DNA from: Ancistrus triradiatus
Taxonomy: Eukaryota; Chordata; Actinopteri; Siluriformes; Loricariidae
Direction: 5' to 3'
DNA: 64,000 nt
Assembly: GCA_025084515.1 (NCBI GenBank)
Contig: JAJAGP010000568.1
Coordinates: forward strand, 1 to 64,000
Positions 23,025 to 34,303 of the stretch are shown here, piece after piece. Under the pieces are notes generated by a model. That model had not been told where the DNA came from and did no database searches. It saw only the letters and a list, made by a program, of their open reading frames with translations. How positions within the stretch are numbered: the stretch's first letter is position 1; each line of letters begins with the position of its first letter. A program made the position numbers and the translations under genes.

Positions 23025-23345
23025 GGCAGCATGGTGGTTATATTGCTGTTGTCTCACAGCTAAAGAGATCCCCAGTTCTATTCCTGGTCCAAAGTCCATT
23101 TGTGTGGAGTTTTCATGCTCTCCCTCTGTCTGTGTGGGTTTTTGGTGGGTATGTCAGTTTCCTCCCACATTCCAAAGACATGCGTTTAGGTCAGCTGATC
23201 TGTCTAAAGTGTCCAAGTGCCAGTTGCCCTGAAGCTGCAACAGTGACACTTACCCAGAGCTGTAATGGACTGACTTCACATTCAGGGTACATGCTAGTCT
23301 GTGTCCTGTGACGTTTGGGATAGGCTCCTGAACATTCCCCCTTCC
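23025..23345 (+). mobile_element. SINE-like dispersed repeat (second family, copy B)
   Basis: The full order is visible: GGGCAGCATGGTGGTTATAT head, box-B-like CAGTTCTATTCCTGG, TGTGTGGAGTTTTCATGCTC, TTTCCTCCCACATTCCAAAG, and GGGATAGGCTCCTG near the 3' end. It is diverged but near full length. Confidence 0.7.
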
Positions 23346-25769
23346 CACAACTCTGATCAGGTTAAAATGTAAAATGTAAAAAAATGGGGGAATTAATGCT
23401 GGTTGCAAAATCTGTAATCTGTAACGATCCATACAACTTAGATGCAAAATGCTGTATTGTTTCTTACTTAGAAGAAGGAAATGTATACATTTCTACAAGA
23501 AAAGTCATTTAACGTAATTTACAGAACATTTTTGTATTGATATGAAAAACATTACAAAGGAGATCTGTGGCAAGTTGTCCAAGATGCCCAAACAGCCTAT
23601 GAGACAATTTTCACTAGCACATGTTCACCACAGAGTTTGTTTTAAATATATGTGGCTATAACTCAGTTCTGTACATAAAATGTTTTTTTAAGCATGATCA
23701 GATAATTTTAGCTGTCATAAATCCAATAACTCTCAAAATAATAATAATATTAATAACACTGACATGAGAGGTGCAGTATTAGAGTTTGGCAATATTGAGT
23801 CTTTGGTGAAGCACTGCATGGGAGATTCTCTGTCTCTGAGAACAGCCCCTGGCTATAAAGGTCATTCTTTAGCAGATCGCCCGGGGTTTGAGGGGCCACG
23901 CTCTGCTAGAGTTCCTGAACACAGTAATTGCTGGTCCAGCTGACAGGCAGATCAGACTCTGCTTCTCATTAAAGTACGAAAGCAGGAAGCAGCAACGTGC
24001 TGCAGCTCACTCAATCACCGATTCACTTTAGTCCAGTTTAGATTAATGAGCTTTGAGTCTTTGTCAAAACGGTTTCATTCAAATATTATTTATGCATATG
24101 AACATTAACTAGGAAACCATCGACAAGAAACGTATGGAAAACATAGAAGGGGGGCTTTAAACATTATTTTTATGAATTTATATTTAACGTCAATGGAAAA
24201 TAATAACAAGAATTGTTGTCAACAATTGGAACTCAAATAAAAAGTATTACAATCAAAAATAGAAAAATGAAAGTCCCTGAAAATCTACCTCCAGGAAGAC
24301 ATAACTGTTAATTGTTAAACGTCCCTGGAAATTGTTAAGCGTCCTTGGGTACTGTGAAAGGCGCTATATAGATAAATTAAACCTTAGCTATTATTATTTT
24401 ATTATTATTATTATTATTATAACACATACTTATATAGCCAGTAATAACAATAAATAATAATAATAATAATAATAATAATAATTATTATTATTTATTATTA
24501 TTATTGTTGTTTACATGTATACACAGTTAATTCAGTAGTCAACATGACATCATAATTAAATGACTGAATAGGTTGATATTTAGGGTACCCCTGTTTAACA
24601 GCTGTCTTAAACGTGCTGAGGTGGTAGTGGGGTCAGCAGGCTACATCTGCCACCTATTTAGATGCTAAAACTCAGGTAGCCCTCAACCAGCGAATGTGTT
24701 ACCCACATTAGGCCACACATTACATTTTAAAAAACAATACTTAGTCAAATAAACAAAAGGAAAACTTTGATCTTTCAATACAGACATCCCACAGACAGTC
24801 CCAAAACTATTATTATTAACTGCTACTACTACTACTATTATTATTATTATTATTATTATATATTATTATTACTGCAGCAGATGCCAGCGTAGCTAAAATA
24901 CAAAGCTTACAGGTCTGGATGCTGTTGTAGTGGGAAGTGAGAAATGTATTAATCAGAAGGATTCCTCCTCTGTTTTAATATTTTTTTATAGTTTTTACAT
25001 GTGAATATATTTTATCAAGTCCATTTGGATCTTCAGGTTGGAGCTGAGTTTCTGCAATATCAAACAGCATGTAGAGAGGCTGAGTTTCAGAGACACACTC
25101 AAAAAGGCCTGTATACATACGATAAGTGGGACACTTAAGCTCTGGATGAATATAGAGGATCAATGGCAAATGAGATTGGATCGCAAAATTAGACAAATCA
25201 TGTTGACATCATAAACAAGTCGAAATCTGATATACAATTCACAAATGCCATGTGGTTTACTTGGCAAAGGGTTGTAAAAATGAAACACAATAATTTCTTA
25301 ATTTCTGTTCTTAATGTTTTTCTAAGAAATAAGTTCCCTCTGTCCCACTTTTTCAGACTTACGCAGGTAAAGATGGACAGGGTATTAACGTGGAACAACC
25401 CTTCAGCTCCTTTAAATGAGGTTTATAGTTACATTCTCCTTTTCGTACATTACATATCAGTCATAACGGTTACATAAATTTGTAATCAACACATAAATAT
25501 GTATTTTCTTATTGGAGCATAATGTTACAGTTCAGATGCATTTATAAACAAATTGTTCAACAAATGCAGACCAGGATAAATATTACAAATTTAAGAGGGA
25601 GAAATGAGAATGTGAATAAATATAGGAGAAAATGACAGATCTGATGACAGAGCATTCCCAAATAATACGTGGGGAGGGAAATGCCATTTTAGACATTGCC
25701 CTTTCTTAATGGTGGACAGATAACATAATAAATTAATTCTCTGTGAATTAACCTTAATGAAAAATTACC
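23346..25769. other. Repeat-poor to AT-repeat-rich non-coding DNA
   Basis: ATT/ATA trinucleotide tracts lie at 24390-24510 and 24830-24870. The block 23780-24080 is less AT-rich and free of recognised repeats. The 73- to 86-residue frames have no recognisable domains. Confidence 0.45.
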
Positions 25770-26375
25770 TAACAAAAATATTAGAACAGTCCAACCTGAG
25801 AAAACTTTTTTGGCATGCCTTGAAATTCTTGGAAGTAAAAGGACCTAGGTTTATTTTGCCCCCACACACAGTGAGGATGGTAAAAGAGGCAAAAACACCC
25901 CCAATAATCACTGTTGGAAAGTTACAGAGAAAGTAGCATCTTGGGGTCACCAAGTCTCCAAAACTACTATCAGACACACCAACGGACAATGTGGAAGGCT
26001 TGCCAGGAAAAAGCCTTTCCATCATCTAACCACACATAAGTGCCTGGAGTTGTGAAACGCTACTGTGACTTTCACTCAAACTGTGTTCTATGGTCAGGTG
26101 AAATAGAAATGAACTTTTTGGCACAAACACTTGTGGGTTTGACGTAAAAAGAAGGATGACTGCACTGAAAATACCCTGATGCCAGCTGTTAAGTATGGTG
26201 GAGGGTCTGTGATGCTGTGGGGCTTTTTTTTACTCCTAATGTGCAGGCTACATGACTCCATGACATACCAGGGCATTTTAAATCAAAATCTATCTGCTTC
26301 TGCCAATAAACTAAAGATGGGTCATTACTGGATCTTCCAGAACAACAATGATTCAAAACATCAGTCCAACACAAA
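25770..26375 (+). pseudogene. Tc1-like transposase remnant, third family
   Basis: Short conceptual pieces are Tc1-like: KYGGGSVMLWGFF near 26188-26226, in the frame where a Tc1 transposase has HGGGSVMVWG, then GHYWIFQNNNDSKHQSN (26320-26370), matching the second catalytic Asp region with the Asp replaced (NNND where QQDN is usual). Stops and frameshifts are frequent before it. No clear terminal repeats are found, so the limits are approximate. Confidence 0.6.
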
Positions 26376-26419
26376 AATATAATATTGGAGCATTTAACCA
26401 CAAATCTACCCATCAGTAC

Positions 26420-26620
26420 AGGGCACAAGGTGGGAAACAACTTTAGACAGGGCACCAGTCCATCACAGTGCAAATGTATACACACACTCCTCACACTGGG
26501 GCACTTGAAAGACGCCAATCAACCTAACACGTTTGGAATGTTGGAGCAAACCATAGTACCCAGAGGAAGCTCAAGCATGGATCTCTGGAGCTGTAGGAGA
26601 CAGCACTAACCACTGTGTAA
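26420..26620 (-). mobile_element. SINE-like dispersed repeat (second family, copy C)
   Basis: On the + strand it holds GGGCACCAGTCCATCACAGT, CACACTCCTCACAC and CAGTGCTAACCACTGTG-type words, the inverse of the family order, in a diverged state. It follows directly after the Tc1 remnant. Confidence 0.5.
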
Positions 26621-26633
26621 TAATTAACTAATT

Positions 26634-26712
26634 AATTTATTTATTTATTATTATTATTAGTAGTAGTAGTAGTAGTAGTAATAAGAATACGAATAATAAT
26701 AATAATAATGAT
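26634..26712 (+). repeat. Compound ATT / TAG / AAT trinucleotide tract
   Basis: TTATTATTATTATTAG, then TAGTAGTAG, then AATAATAATAATAATG within 80 bp. Confidence 0.9.
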
Positions 26713-27459
26713 AACAACAACAAGCAGCATCTAAACAATTGCAAGTGAACTTTTGTAGTACTCAGAATAACCACAGAGTAGACTCTGAGGCGATGTGCTG
26801 TGCTAGTCTTGGGTAGTCTATGTTCTGTGTAAATACATCAGTGCAGAAGCATATTTCAGATTTCTAAACATTATTATTTAAAAAAACTTTTGTTAAATTA
26901 AGGATTAAGTTACCAGTTTTTGGATTAAAAAAAAACTGTTAAAATATTATCAAATAACTCAATTTCCTTCCTCAAGTCTCCTTACCTAACAGAACTAAAT
27001 GGCAAAGGCTGCTCACACTAAAATTACTATTTAACAACTGCTTTAAAACTTGTTTCAATAGTTTAATAATTGTGTCCTTGACAGTAAGAAAGTGGTTTGG
27101 GTTTTTTTCTGTGGTTTTGTCCATGTCATCCTGTTGTGGTGCTTCTGTTTAGGCCTGCATGAGAGTGAGGATGGTCAAAGATTTATATAGTGCATGCGCA
27201 TACTTTACGGCTGTAATAAAACCATAGCGCATTAAAATGGTGTCATTTGTGGGTAGTGTACTGATGTCAGTGTGCTGTGTTTTGGTTTTGCGTGCTTATG
27301 GAAAGCTCGAGCTGAAAAGTGATGTTTTGAGGGGAACGATGGGCGAGTAAGTTACTGAAGTCATGTCGCCCCCTGTTGGCTGTATTGAAGGCTGCAGTCT
27401 TGAGTATGCCAGTTTGTTGACTTCTATGTAGTATGGCAACTTCTACTCACAGACACAGT

Positions 27460-27462
<3 letters not shown>
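26713..27462. other. Distal 5' flank of sox9
   Basis: No repeat family is recognised here, and the CTCF-like motif (27366) lies inside. Low-complexity tracts begin at 27463. Confidence 0.5.
27366..27379 (-). promoter_or_regulatory. CTCF-like motif upstream of the sox9 promoter
   Basis: The - strand reads CCAACAGGGGGCGA, which agrees closely with the core CTCF consensus CCASYAGRKGGCRS. It sits about 640 bp upstream of the TATA-like box and does not fall in a repeat I recognise. CTCF sites near promoters of long-range regulated genes often anchor chromatin loops. One motif match is suggestive only. Confidence 0.4.
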
Positions 27463-27509
<47 letters not shown>

Positions 27510-27521
27510 ATATATATATAT
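27463..27521 (+). repeat. (CT)n microsatellite followed by (TA)n
   Basis: An uninterrupted CT tract fills about 27463-27504 and is followed by a short TA run to about 27521. It lies about 500 bp upstream of the sox9 TATA-like box. It is complementary to the GA tract at 27900-27959. Confidence 0.95.
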
Positions 27522-27896
27522 AAAAATGAACACATATGAATTAAGAAAGCTAATAGCTAACCTAATATTAATTCTGCTTACATCAGAAGGTAAAACGGAT
27601 AATAGAGTGGCAAGTTTGGACTTATATATGTTTTGGTTCAAATTAATTAATTATTTAATACGAACGAATACAATAAAATGCAACGATCATTTCATTGGCA
27701 TCAGAGTCCGCACTTTGTAAATTTCTAGAAGCACATCACAAATATTAGACAAGAGCCTATATATCAAATGCTAAATCCGAAGAATTCCTTCTCAGACTAC
27801 AGATGTAGAAAATATCTACATATCATTAGCGTTGGTTATAAAATACACGCTATATGTGAAAATGAGATTATTTTTGCTTTAGACAGACAAATGTGT

Positions 27897-27899
<3 letters not shown>

Positions 27900-27950
<51 letters not shown>

Positions 27951-27959
27951 GAGAGAGAG
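27900..27959 (+). repeat. (GA)n polypurine tract just before the sox9 promoter
   Basis: About 60 bases of almost pure GA dinucleotides, with two small GGAGA breaks near the end, finish about 50 bp before the TATA-like box. Purine-only tracts of this kind can bind GAGA-type factors or form triplex DNA. The tract is the reverse complement of the CT tract at 27463. Confidence 0.95.
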
Positions 27960-28007
27960 AAGGTGGAGGATCATGTTGCGTCTCCTCCTCCCCTCGTCAG
28001 CAGTCCC

Positions 28008-28045
28008 TTTATATAGGTCCGCCACACTGTGTATTCATTACATCT
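28008..28045 (+). promoter_or_regulatory. sox9 core promoter, TATA-like box
   Basis: A TTTATATAGG motif lies at 28008-28017, about 240 bp before the start codon. Transcription would then begin near 28037-28045, leaving a 5' leader of about 215 nt. Base composition turns GC- and CpG-rich just after this point and stays so through exon 1. The start site is inferred from the motif alone. Confidence 0.6.
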
Positions 28046-28147
28046 TAGCAGCACCTGAAAGATTCGAGTTGAAGAGCGGACTCGTGCCAAGTCAGAAACT
28101 TTTTTCTGAAAGTTTGAGAAGCTCTCCCGTGTCGCGCTCGCGCTCTG

Positions 28148-28159
28148 ATGGACTTTTGA
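28148..28159 (+). other. Minimal upstream ORF in the sox9 5' leader
   Basis: The only ATG between the predicted transcription start and the SOX9 start codon is at 28148. It reads Met-Asp-Phe-stop, ending 97 nt before the main ATG, and is in a different reading frame from the coding sequence. Such a short uORF could lower translation or allow re-initiation. That effect is inference. Confidence 0.45.
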
Positions 28160-28256
28160 TTGACTTTGACAGCCTGATCGTCCGCTCTCTTGCACGCTCC
28201 GTGCAGGATTTATACACGTCCGAAAAGTTCTCGCGCTCGATTTGCATTTGATTCGC

Positions 28257-30578
28257 ATGAATCTCCTCGAGTCCTACGCGAAGATGGCCGACGAGCAGGA
28301 CAAGTGTCTCTCCGACGCGCCGAGTCCGAGTATGTCCGAGGATTCGGCCGCCTCTCCGTGTCCGTCCGGGTCCGGCTCCGACACCGAGAACACGCGGCCC
28401 TCCGAGAACCGGCTCAAGAAGGACGAGGACGATGAGAACAAGTTCCCTCTGTGCATCAGGGACGCCGTGTCGCAGGTGCTCAAGGGTTACGACTGGACTC
28501 TGGTGCCCATGCCGGTGCGCGTCAACGGCTCCGGCAAGAACAAACCGCATGTCAAGAGGCCCATGAACGCGTTTATGGTTTGGGCGCAGGCGGCGCGCAG
28601 GAAACTGGCCGACCAGTACCCGCACCTTCACAACGCCGAGCTCAGCAAGACCCTGGGTAAACTCTGGAGGTGAGTCACCTTCATGCACGGCGTGCATTTG
28701 ATTTTATTTATTAGTTGTTTATTTCCACAAACAGCGGGTGGTGCGCTTTTTTGACGATTGACGAGCTTGGAACTTAGTACTTTGACCAGTTAAAGTTGTA
28801 GAAGATGTTTTAAATATTTACTATGTGATTAGTGAAATGAATCAGGCTTAAGTTTCGCGAAGTGCCTGATCTGAGCTGCTTTCGCATTGCCTAAATTAGG
28901 TTGGTTCGTTGCGCAGCTCAACGGTAACATTTTTTATTAGCCCATTAGACGTACAATATTTTACTCCTCCCTCTACAGTTCCACTTCTAAATTAAAGCTA
29001 CAACTTAGAAAACCAAATCAGGATCTAAAACCCGTTTTCCCCTGCAGGCTGTTGAATGAAGGAGAGAAGCGCCCGTTCGTGGAGGAAGCAGAAAGACTCC
29101 GTGTGCAGCACAAGAAAGATCATCCAGACTACAAGTACCAGCCAAGGCGGAGGAAGAGTGTGAAGAGTGGACAGGCTGAACCGGAGGAAGGCGAGCACAC
29201 ACACATCTCCCCCAATGCCATCTTCAAAGCCCTGCAGAGAGCTGACTCTCCAGCTTCCAGCATGGGCGAAGTGCACTCTCCTGGAGACCATTCAGGTGAG
29301 TTCTTTACACTGGCATACAAAAACTGATTGGGCCACATGGGGTGCTACTTTCTTGAAATCATTAGAGGGTTGTATTGTAGGTGTAGTTACATGTTCTGTA
29401 CATTCGGTACATAAAGTGCAGCAACAACACTTATAACTGTTTCCTCTAAGATTGATTTTGTGTTTGTAAGCTCAGTGACAGTAAATAAGTGCCTCAACGT
29501 GTGGTAATCATTCACATAAGTATAAGTATACTACATATGACTGCATTGTAGCTGTTATAACCGCAGTTGTGTTGTACTATGTGGCTTGATGTTTATGTTG
29601 GTATGATTGGGAAACGTCGGTAAATTGCAACTATAATAAAGCTGTAAATGATGACTAGGCATGGCGCAATCCTAGCTGGCTTTACCACTGCAGTTGGTCA
29701 CTGCCCACAGAGACAAAATGAGCACTTATTACATAACGGAGCCTAACTTTTATGCCTATTCCTTTCCTTTCACTGCATGTGTTTTCATAGCTAGTCCTAG
29801 TTAGTGCATGCGTAGCGCTTAACTCTCTCTTCTGTTGCTTTCGACAGGTCAGTCCCAGGGCCCTCCGACTCCCCCCACCACCCCCAAAACAGACGTGCTG
29901 AATGTGAAATCAGACCTGAAGCGCGAGGGTCGCCCGTTGCCTGAGGGCCCGGGCCGCCAGCTCAACATCGACTTCCGCGACGTTGACATCGGCGAGCTGA
30001 GCAGCGAGGTCATCTCCAACATGGAGGGGTTTGACGTCAACGAGTTCGACCAGTACTTGCCGGCGCACGGGGCCCAGGGCTACCCGTCCGCCGGATACGG
30101 CCTCGGCCAGTCCGTGGGCACCCCCGGGCATGGCTGGATGAGCAAACACCAGCCTCAGCAGCAGCCACAGCAGCACTCTCTGACCCAACTGGGGACGGCG
30201 GGAGAGCAGGGCCAGGCTCAGCAACGCCCGGCGCAAATCAAGACGGAGCAGCTGAGCCCGAGCCACTACAGCGAGCAGAGCCAGGGCTCGCCCCAGCACG
30301 TGGCGTACGGTTCCTTCAACCTGCAGCATTACACCGCCACCACCTCCACGTACCCATCCATCAGCCGAACGCAGTACGATTACAGTGACCACCAGAGTGG
30401 TGCTACCTCCTACTACAACCAGGGCTCAGGCCTCTACTCCACATTTGGTTACATGAGTCCTAGTCAGAGGCCCATGTACACCCCTGTGGCTGATGCCACC
30501 GGGGTTCCGAACGTGCCTCAGACCCACAGTCCTCAGTGGGAGCAGCAGCCCGTCTACACCCAACTCTCCCGGCCATAA
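28257..30578 (+). CDS. sox9: SOX9 HMG-box transcription factor, 3 exons (possibly the sox9b co-orthologue)
   Basis: Coding exons are 28257-28669, 29048-29295 and 29848-30578, joined by GT-AG introns of 378 and 552 bp. They give 1392 nt, 463 residues plus TAA. The ATG at 28257 was chosen because it opens MNLLESYAKM, matching the usual SOX9 start MNLLDPYLKM. Visible parts: Ser/Pro-rich acidic N-terminus (20-60); dimerisation region (about 62-91, KFPLCIRDAVSQVLKGYDW); HMG box (about 98-171, RPMNAFMVWAQAARRK, with PRRRK at its end), split by intron 1 at Arg138; K2 activation motif (about 261-293, DFRDVDIGELSSEVI then FDVNEFDQYLP); short Gln-rich stretch (322-330); sumoylation-type IKTE (351-354); Ser/Thr/Tyr/Gln-rich activation tail ending QPVYTQLSRP. 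SOX9 is a nuclear DNA-binding activator that drives cartilage, neural-crest and testis programmes, usually as a dimer. Odd points: a shortened linker before KFPLC and N-terminal substitutions. sox9a versus sox9b is not settled here; identity as SOX9 is secure. Confidence 0.97.
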
Positions 30579-31900
30579 GAGTGAAAGAGAGAGATTGAGA
30601 GAGGAGGGGGCAAAAGCACAGACTGATCTATTAGCACCACCCTATCCAGAGACATTGTTCATACCCAGAGGGCTCAGACAGCTCGAATCCATTCCCTACA
30701 CCAGCACACAAAGAAAACAAGCAGGACTTTTTATGTACTAAGAATATCGGAACGGCTCCCAACAGTGCCTTTTTAAAATGCTCCGAGTTGCAACTATATT
30801 TTTCTAGTTATGATGAAAAAAGAAACTCGTTTGAAAAGAGAGGAATCCTCTGTGAGGACATGTTCGTTATAAATATTTTAGTATGTACTGTGTATGTATT
30901 ATCTTGGTTTTATTTTCAGGTTGTTCAGGGGGATTTGTAAGAGAGGTCGAAGAGAGGTCCGTTCTTCGTGACAATGTATTTTCGAAACGATAACACTTCC
31001 CTCATCTTTCCTCTGTAGATATGTTTATTGTGATTCCTATGGTCTTTTAGAATTGGCCAATGTTGACCTGACATCGTTAATGGAACTGTTGTTTCCTTTC
31101 CTATGTATGTAAAGCAACAGCTGGAAAGTTGGTTTGTATTTTATTCTAGCATAGCTGGAACTGCCATAGCAAGTGCCGTTTAGATTCACGTGAGGCCTTT
31201 CTTTTAGCCGAGTGTCTTTGTGCCACCTGTGCCTGGTCAGCCAATGTAGAGATCCATAGTGCCTCAGTGGCCATCGCTTACCTCACTCTTCATGTCTGAG
31301 GAGGAACAGGAGGTGTTTCTTCGACCTGAGTCTCCCCTACAGGTCCTTATTGGTCATATTCATGTGCCATCGCCATCCAGTCTTAACCTGTTTAATTTAT
31401 TCATTAGTAATAACTATATTTGAAAAGTAATAATTATTTGCATTATTTACATCTTTGTACGACTAATTTGAGATAAAAAAGTTTTTTTTGCCTTTTCCCC
31501 AGAGATTACAGAACTTTAACCATCAGCTTTTATTTATCATTTGTAAATGTTTCCATTTAAATGTTCTTAAGTATGTAGTTGTGTACAGATTTCTTATAAT
31601 TGTGATAAAACTTGATCAAATTTGAAAACAAACAACTGGAAGTTTTTTTGTTTCCCATTCTAACAAATCGTAATGAATGGATTACTGGGGGCATTTGTCA
31701 AATTGTAAACGTGTTTTTTCTTTACTGAATCAGCAGCGTGCGTTTAAAAAACTTTCATTCCTTGCTCCATTTTCATACTTTAGATCTCATCGTGACATTC
31801 TTTAATGCAATGAACCTTTGGAAAACATGCCATTGTCTTAAAAGAAGCTTATCTTTTGTATCATACTGTTTGCAATAAAAGGAAACGATAATGAAAATAT
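30579..31900 (+). other. sox9 3' untranslated region
   Basis: From the TAA at 30576-30578 the sequence becomes AT- and T-rich with no long ORF and no recognisable repeat, as expected of a long 3' UTR. It ends close after the AATAAA at 31874. Its length of about 1.3 kb is plausible for a fish sox9 transcript. Confidence 0.7.
31874..31879 (+). terminator. Polyadenylation signal for sox9
   Basis: A canonical AATAAA hexamer lies at the end of the putative 3' UTR, so cleavage would be expected roughly 15-30 nt downstream. I noticed no clear canonical hexamer earlier in the UTR. Confidence 0.6.
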
Positions 31901-32659
31901 ACCTGAATGTTTCATGCTGCTTTATTCAGCTCTTAAAAATGGGAAAATTCCCTTAAGCTTATTATTATAATATATTTCCCCCTTTTTTAGCGTATATTTT
32001 CATAGACCAGAATTTTAAAAGCAGGACAAAACTGACCCTCAAACAAAACAGCCAAAATGCGACAAAATTATTTTCCTTAATCCATCTAAACACGACTGAA
32101 TCCATCTGGGATGAGCTGAAATTTCATTGCAGTAGCTTTTAGAATGGGCCATCTTTTTACACTCAGTTGTTAGACCATGAGCACACAGTCCATTGCTGAG
32201 CAGAAACTGAGCTGACGAATAAGGATTAGCTTTCTCCAACACCAATGCCCCACTGCTAATGAAACAAACACACTGCAGAATGTGTGTCTCACATAAAGGA
32301 ATCACAATCCCCTCGATAAATCTCTTGACTGTACAAACACAATCTGGGTTTAGTTTGGAAAGGGTCACCTGATGTTGAAATCAAGTGCATGGGACGGGGG
32401 CTTTGTCCCAGCACTACCCACCAACTACCAATAACATCTGTTTGGTACACATACTGAATTCTAACTGCAGACTGGCTGTGCATTATTCATACACTTTTTC
32501 CAAATCCAACTTTCTGCATATACAAGTGCAGTATGCTGATATTAACTGAGTAAAAGATTACATGAGCAGAAGGTTGGGCAACACGGGTCAGATGACATGT
32601 AGTTAACAGGACCTCTGCAGCAAACTTATACGTTATATGTTACCTAATGCATACATTGC

Positions 32660-32835
32660 ATTGATGGTTAAGGTACTGGTCTATGGATTGGTTCAAATCC
32701 CACCTCTGCCAAGCTGCCTCTCTTGGGTCCTTGAGCAAGTCCCTTAACCCACAATTGCTTGGATTGTAAGACTGTGTTACTTGTAAGCCACTCTGGATAA
32801 GGGCGTCTGCTAAATGACATAAATGTTAATGTAAA
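32660..32835 (+). mobile_element. tRNA-derived SINE (copy 7), 5' damaged
   Basis: GATGGTTAAGGTACTGGTC is followed directly by GGTTCAAATCCCACCTCTGC, because the segment between the boxes is shortened. The 3' part, GCCACTCTGGATAAGGGCGT, is well kept. This is the first clear interspersed repeat downstream of sox9. Confidence 0.85.
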
Positions 32836-33807
32836 TTACATGCCAATGAGCAATGATGATGTGCTGGTTCTCATACAGCCAGTGCTGATTCAGAGACGTT
32901 GCCTAATGCCTCTTCTCGTTTTCCCCCAAAAAAGCAGATTCCCAGCTTGCAAAATAAATTTGCTTCCAGCAGAAATTGAAAACCAGTTATGTCAGATGGA
33001 CTCATTTTGTTGCAATCACTATAACTCGACTTATTTTTATTTTATTTTCATGGCTGCCATTAAAAAGACATGAACTGCTAGCAGAATTTTGAACGTTATT
33101 ATTAGAAAAAAATACATAAAGTGTCAAATGAATGTGTCGACTAAGAGTGTGAGCAAGAAAAAGAGCAAGATAACGTAGTACGTAAATAAAAATTTAAGGC
33201 TACGAGTGCAGGACCAGTCTCTCCCTCTGCATTCATATCAGTCTGGTAACCAAACCCATAATATAAAAATGAAGATATCAAGAAGCATGGCTTGACTTTA
33301 TCAGAGTAATGAGTTTATCACAGTTCGTATTTCAACATGACTTGTAGGAATAGCCGTTCTCTTCAGTTTGAATCCAAGACACACACAAAATGTGCAGAAC
33401 ATGAATACGGAAAAGTGAGAAGATGCAGCTGATAAAGCCATCAGCACATGCGTTAAAGGAACCAGCGTGGCTCTGTGATGCCCGGAACAGGGTTAGGATG
33501 TTCAAACATCCAGCAGTTGCACTGCACTTCATTATGTAAGCACAACTCATGACATCATCTAGCCAGGTAGGAAATGACATCAGACCATGCAGCACATCAT
33601 ATCAACTGACCTCAACCAAAGAAATGATAAAGTTCAAACAAGACATTAGTTTCAATTCAGAACCTCAGAATCAAGAGAGCTGTAATACTGTTGTGCTGGA
33701 CATGAGCAGTAAAAGGTTAAGTGAGGTATACGCATTGAAAGCTGTACAAAGCAATAAGTTTGTCAGTAGCATCCTACTGTTTGATGATGTTTGTTGTGAT
33801 TGTGTGG
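32836..33807. other. Non-coding DNA downstream of sox9
   Basis: No repeat or gene recognised. The 98-residue frame at 33549-33845 ends in translated GT repeat and is not credible. Confidence 0.45.

Positions 33808-33843
<36 letters not shown>
33808..33843 (+). repeat. (GT)n microsatellite
   Basis: About 17 GT units, which inflate several overlapping reading frames. Confidence 0.95.
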
Positions 33844-33845
<2 letters not shown>

Positions 33846-34303
33846 GTGGCCCCCCTTAAACGGTGGGAGTGGACTGATGGATGTTCCTGCAAAGGGATCG
33901 GAAACGAGACCAAATTTTTCTTTGCTGTCAGACTGGCCTCTCTGTGGGCACATTTCCCAGGAGGACTCCATTATTATTCCACACAGACATTTCCCCCCTC
34001 CGGACCCAATGGGTGGTCTTTTTTTAAGACCCAACAAGAAATAAGAAACAAAAAAAAAAAAAGAAAATCTGGCCAAATAACCCTTGGAGACTGGATGACA
34101 ATAGACAAAACAAAACAAAGTGAAAAAGGCTTGATGGTAAAAAGGAGACTGTCTGAAGCCCACCTTTAGATGTGTGATCTGGGTTTCAGTGAGTCTGATA
34201 CACTGCATTACACAGATCATCAGCAGAATGGACAGAATATGATGATTATGAACCAAAATATTTTGTAATTAAATAAAATCCAATATTACATTTCCTCCAA
34301 GAA

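Noticed and set aside
25198..25477. Overlapping frames on both strands
   Set aside because: Complementary frames of similar length in AT-rich DNA without motifs; chance.
28092..28697. 201-residue open frame on the - strand across sox9 exon 1
   Set aside because: It lies antisense to the GC-rich, strongly conserved SOX9 exon and has no domain; it is a by-product of codon composition.
29910..30392. 160-residue - strand frame across exon 3
   Set aside because: Antisense to the SOX9 activation domain, Leu/Val/Ala/Arg-rich low-complexity text, no start context.
33774..34256. 160-residue - strand frame
   Set aside because: Its C-terminal half is translated CA repeat (THTHTH) and the rest is unrecognised.
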